Shown here piece after piece: positions 47,653-48,712 of a DNA stretch of 48,712 bases (positions are counted from its first letter, which is position 1; the number at the start of each line of letters is the position of its first letter). Below the pieces are notes generated by a model. The model had not been told where the DNA came from and did not search any database. It worked only from the letters and a program-made list of their open reading frames with translations. Source of the DNA: UBA6136 sp044350805 (lineage in GTDB: Bacteria > Pseudomonadota > Gammaproteobacteria > Methylococcales > Methylococcaceae); the NCBI GenBank assembly GCA_044350805.1, contig JBILGU010000021.1, positions 1 through 48,712 on the forward strand, written 5' to 3'. The translations under genes and the position numbers were made by a program.

Positions 47653-48018
47653 GTGGGAATCACCCTATCCTTTCGAGATGAGAAAACGGGACAATCGACG
47701 CTCCGTGTTGTTTTCAAGGATCCCGAGGGAGCCAAGAATCCTTACAAGTTCGTACTTCCGAGCCGTCTCACTGATGTTGAGACGGTTTTTGCGATGACGG
47801 TCCACAAATCCCAGGGGTCCGAGTTTGGACACGTCGCTTTGATGTTGCCCAATCCGGAGAAGGCCATCGTTCTCTCCAAGGAGCTCCTTTACACCGGTAT
47901 TACGCGGGCAAAAAAGAAACTCACCCTGATTGGCGGGGACCCAGAGCAATTCCGAGAGATCATTAGCCGTAAGACCCAGCGATCGGGTCGATTAGGAAGT
48001 CTTCTACAAAATGAGTGA
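47653..48018 (+). pseudogene. recD: recD 3'-end fragment (copy 2 of the duplication)
   Basis: 121 codons in frame with the RecD C-terminus, beginning at 'GITLSFRDEKTGQSTLRVVF' and containing 'VHKSQGSEFGHVALMLPN' and 'LLYTGITRAKKKLTLIG'. It has its own ending (...'GRLGSLLQNE') that differs from the intact recD. The GTG at its first codon has no good ribosome binding site, and the Walker motifs are absent, so it is a gene fragment. It starts abruptly after unrelated sequence at 47652. Confidence 0.92.
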
Positions 48019-48047
48019 TCGCATGCTCGAAGAACATCTCCGGGTCC

Positions 48048-48434
48048 CTATCGACTGAGACATCTTCTCCCGCGCTCTAAGAAAACACCTGCAATCGCTC
48101 CAGCGAGAGCGCTTCCAACGAACACAAGATTCCAAGGTGAGACTCCTCTATCAATCAAGAGGTCGGTCATTTGGAATGATGCGATCAAGAAACTGAGTAC
48201 GATCAGCGCACCCCCAACCAGCCAGTTTCTATTCGGAGCAACAACAACGCCGACGAAAGTGAAGGTCGCGTGGGATATCGCCGGGAATAGGACGTACCAG
48301 ATCAGAGATCCGAGTATCGTGGTTACCTCCACACCCGTGCCAAAGTAATGAATCAGCCTGAGCAATTGGATCGCAACCAAGAACGCGAGGAATGAAGCCG
48401 GGAGCATCCCGAGCCATCTAATCCATCTATTCAC
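48048..48434 (-). CDS. Small inner-membrane protein with four predicted helices
   Basis: 128 residues starting at a GTG (48434) preceded by a GGTGAGG ribosome binding site. Four hydrophobic segments are visible: 'GMLPASFLAFLVAIQLL', 'ILGSLIWYVLFPAISHATF', 'WLVGGALIVLSFLIASF' and 'LVFVGSALAGAIAGVFL', with a basic C-terminal tail, probably cytoplasmic. No family recognised. It is convergent with the recD fragment (29 bp between stops). Confidence 0.72.
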   Translation of the reverse strand: MNRWIRWLGMLPASFLAFLVAIQLLRLIHYFGTGVEVTTILGSLIWYVLFPAISHATFTFVGVVVAPNRNWLVGGALIVLSFLIASFQMTDLLIDRGVSPWNLVFVGSALAGAIAGVFLERGRRCLSR

Positions 48435-48577
48435 TGCTCACACCTCACCTTGTTTCCTTTATCGGCGCGATGAATTTGCCCTCCTCTTTCGAAGGTTAGG
48501 AACCCCTATCCGACCAGACAGCCCAAGAAATAGAGCGGTTGAGCCCAGGTTCCGCAGTTAATTTCGTAAGCCTATGA

Positions 48578-48601
48578 TTTTGCAGGTGGAGACCTGCAAA
48601 A
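48578..48601. repeat. Perfect palindrome near the right edge
   Basis: TTTTGCAGGT (48578-48587), loop GGAG, ACCTGCAAAA (48592-48601). It lies about 20 bp past the stop of the partial ORF at the window edge. A T-run follows on neither strand, so a simple terminator is doubtful; it could belong to the end of a mobile element. Confidence 0.55.
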
Positions 48602-48621
48602 AATGACACAACAACGGACTT

Positions 48622-48712
48622 TTAGGGCCTCGGCACCTCAAGTGCCGCAAATAAATCGAGCTGCTCAGGTGTCGTTTTGCTAATTCCGGTGTAGGCGCGA
48701 TCGCCCACCGTT
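48622..48712 (-). CDS. C-terminal 29 residues of an ORF cut by the window edge, perhaps a transposase
   Basis: Reading in from the right edge on the minus strand gives 'TVGDRAYTGISKTTPEQLDL' then nine residues to a TAA at 48624-48622. The 'TPEQLDLFAAL' ending recalls the C-termini of some IS transposases, and a palindrome follows, but the piece is too short for assignment. Confidence 0.4.
   Translation of the reverse strand, partial: TVGDRAYTGISKTTPEQLDLFAALEVPRP

Overview
The window looks like accessory DNA of a gammaproteobacterium of roughly 50% GC. The clues are an E. coli-like RecC-RecB-RecD set, a YqiA-type esterase, a decayed E. coli-type rtcB and gammaproteobacterial-style regulators. 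I cannot name the genus. No tRNA, rRNA or CRISPR array was seen. Both window edges cut through mobile-element-like genes: the 3' half of a Tn3-family transposase on the left and a short C-terminal ORF on the right.

Layout. (1) 1-1381: Tn3-type tnpA fragment and a small ORF that runs into it. (2) 1396-7247: a mostly leftward series with two hypothetical proteins, an SGNH hydrolase, a VWA protein, a PPP-family phosphatase, a double gamma-glutamylcyclotransferase-like protein and a secreted protein. (3) 7644-9181: an HD hydrolase and two hypothetical proteins. (4) 9178-14021: a leftward four-gene operon of tandem AAA+ ATPase, small partner protein, WYL regulator and STAS-like/GHKL ATPase. A LysR gene faces away from it. 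(5) 15154-17860: DUF2130 nuclease-like protein, YqiA-like esterase and small ORFs. (6) 17942-28570: a defence island with a GmrSD-type DUF262/DUF1524 gene, a tyrosine integrase, a type I restriction-modification operon (hsdM-hsdS-HNH nuclease-hsdR), an excisionase-like HTH and a dead putative restriction-endonuclease gene. It abuts a decayed rtcB. (7) 29499-36499: ppGpp-hydrolase-like HD protein, several small secreted proteins, a second WYL regulator and a helix-hairpin-helix DNA-glycosylase-like protein. (8) 36665-48434: recC-recB-recD bracketed by two paralogous very acidic proteins. The 3' end of recD is duplicated downstream of the second one.

Two families of palindromic, operator-like sites connect otherwise unrelated genes. 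GCGACA-N5-TGTCGC (or close variants) lies upstream of at least six transcription units. GAGCTCA-N5-TGAGCYY lies upstream of two secreted-protein genes. Both have the form A-N5-T at the centre, which suggests two related regulators.

The best candidates for undescribed biology are the AAA+/partner/WYL/STAS-GHKL operon, the acidic paralogs around RecBCD with the recD duplication, the BstXI-like HNH gene inside a type I R-M operon, and the two operator families.
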